A stretch of 6,401 nucleotides of DNA from Pseudomonadota bacterium (lineage in GTDB: Bacteria > Pseudomonadota > Gammaproteobacteria > Burkholderiales > Gallionellaceae): NCBI GenBank assembly GCA_021781695.1, contig JAJXWG010000102.1, positions 1 to 6,401 on the forward strand, given 5' to 3'. Position 1 is the stretch's first letter, and each line of letters begins with the position of its first letter. Shown piece by piece: positions 6,032-6,401 of the stretch. The position numbers were made by a program, and so were the translations under genes. The notes beneath the pieces were generated by a model. It saw nothing but the letters and a program-made list of their open reading frames with translations, searched no databases and was not told the DNA's origin.

Positions 6032-6059
6032 CTGGTCGCTGGTCGCTGGTCGCTAGTGG
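6032..6059. repeat. 7-bp tandem repeat (CTGGTCG)
   Basis: Three perfect copies of CTGGTCG occur at 6032-6038, 6039-6045 and 6046-6052, followed by a degenerate copy CTAGTGG (6053-6059). The array starts 9 nt after the oxidoreductase stop and lies in the leader region of the next gene. Such short arrays can change copy number by slippage. No function is evident. Confidence 0.8.
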
Positions 6060-6087
6060 GTAGTAGTTGCATCAGGCGGGTTAAAAC

Positions 6088-6096
6088 AGGGAGGAG
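6088..6096 (+). promoter_or_regulatory. Strong ribosome binding site of the NYN-domain gene
   Basis: AGGGAGGAG ends 6 nt before the ATG at 6103, which selects this start over in-frame ATGs at 6121 and 6130. Confidence 0.85.
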
Positions 6097-6102
6097 ATAA
6101 AT

Positions 6103-6401
6103 ATGGCAGCGCAACCTGAAATGACCAACATGGCGCTGTTCTGCGATTTCGAGAACATAGCGCTCGGAGTGCGTGATGCGAAATATGCGCAGTTCGATAT
6201 TAAAAAGGTGCTGGAGAGGCTGTTGCTCAAGGGCAGTATCGTGGTCAAGAAAGCTTACTGCGACTGGGAACGCTACAAGGAATTCAAGGCAACCATGCAT
6301 GAGGCCGCGTTCGAACTGATCGAAATTCCGCATGTGAGGCAAAGCGGCAAGAATTCTGCCGACATCCGCATGGTGGTGGATGCACTGCATCATTGCCACC
6401 C
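6103..6401 (+). CDS. NYN-domain protein, LabA/DUF88-type putative RNase (3'-truncated by window edge)
   Basis: Ninety-nine complete codons are visible before the window ends. The protein begins MAAQPEMTNMALFCDFENIALGV. CDFEN (residues 14-18) carries D15, the expected first metal-binding aspartate of the PIN-like NYN fold. VVKKAYCDWERYKEF (47-61) is the second strand region with D54. IPHVRQSGKNSADIRMVVDAL (75-95) carries D87 and D93, the next conserved acidic cluster. The SGDSDF motif typical of the family should follow beyond the window, and many relatives add a C-terminal OST-HTH/LOTUS RNA-binding domain; neither can be seen here. The family is thought to act on RNA in the cytoplasm, but the substrate is not known. 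The gene follows the oxidoreductase by 80 nt with its own strong ribosome binding site. Family assignment is firm; biochemical role is inferred. Confidence 0.88.
   Translation, partial: MAAQPEMTNMALFCDFENIALGVRDAKYAQFDIKKVLERLLLKGSIVVKKAYCDWERYKEFKATMHEAAFELIEIPHVRQSGKNSADIRMVVDALHHCH

Noticed and set aside
5932..6399. 155-codon minus-strand frame
   Set aside because: Antisense to the flavoprotein C-terminus and the NYN gene, and it crosses the heptamer repeat; no recognisable domain.
1..6401. CRISPR array, riboswitch, insertion sequence or prophage
   Set aside because: No spaced direct repeats, transposase, terminal inverted repeats, phage genes or recognisable riboswitch structure were seen.

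Overview
The window looks like a chromosomal segment of a betaproteobacterium. The evidence is the tRNA-Val(GAC) sequence with an A1:U72 acceptor end, the strong similarity of DnaB and PriA to proteobacterial versions, and a base composition near 58-60% GC in the core genes. A member of the Nitrosomonadales/Gallionellaceae is a reasonable guess, but the sequence alone does not prove it. All supported genes lie on the + strand.

Layout: (1) 1-1172 holds the C-terminal ~84% of the replicative helicase DnaB, cut by the window edge. (2) 1173-1475 is a self-contained stable-RNA unit: a sigma-70-type promoter with a GC-rich discriminator, tRNA-Val(GAC) with encoded CCA, and a Rho-independent terminator. 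(3) 1476-2328 is a type II toxin-antitoxin module (Phd/YefM-like antitoxin plus PIN-domain toxin). It has its own promoter, a palindromic TGTACA-core operator over the promoter, and a lower GC content (about 47-52% in sampled lines). (4) 2325-4538 encodes the primosomal helicase PriA, whose ATG overlaps the toxin stop codon by ATGA. (5) 4640-6022 encodes an FAD-linked D-2-hydroxyacid dehydrogenase of the GlcD/D2HGDH type. (6) 6103-6401 is the start of a NYN-domain (LabA/DUF88-type) putative RNase, cut by the window end.

DnaB and PriA belong to one process: PriA recognises stalled forks and directs reloading of DnaB. The TA module sits between them, next to a tRNA gene, and has the look of an acquired cassette wedged directly against the priA start codon. 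As a result, priA has no visible Shine-Dalgarno of its own and carries a short non-conserved N-terminal extension. The last two genes have no obvious functional link to replication.

I do not see an undescribed multi-gene system. The points most worth a second look are the TA-priA junction, the operator/promoter overlap of the TA module, and a short REP-like sequence apparently inserted in frame in the PriA helicase domain.
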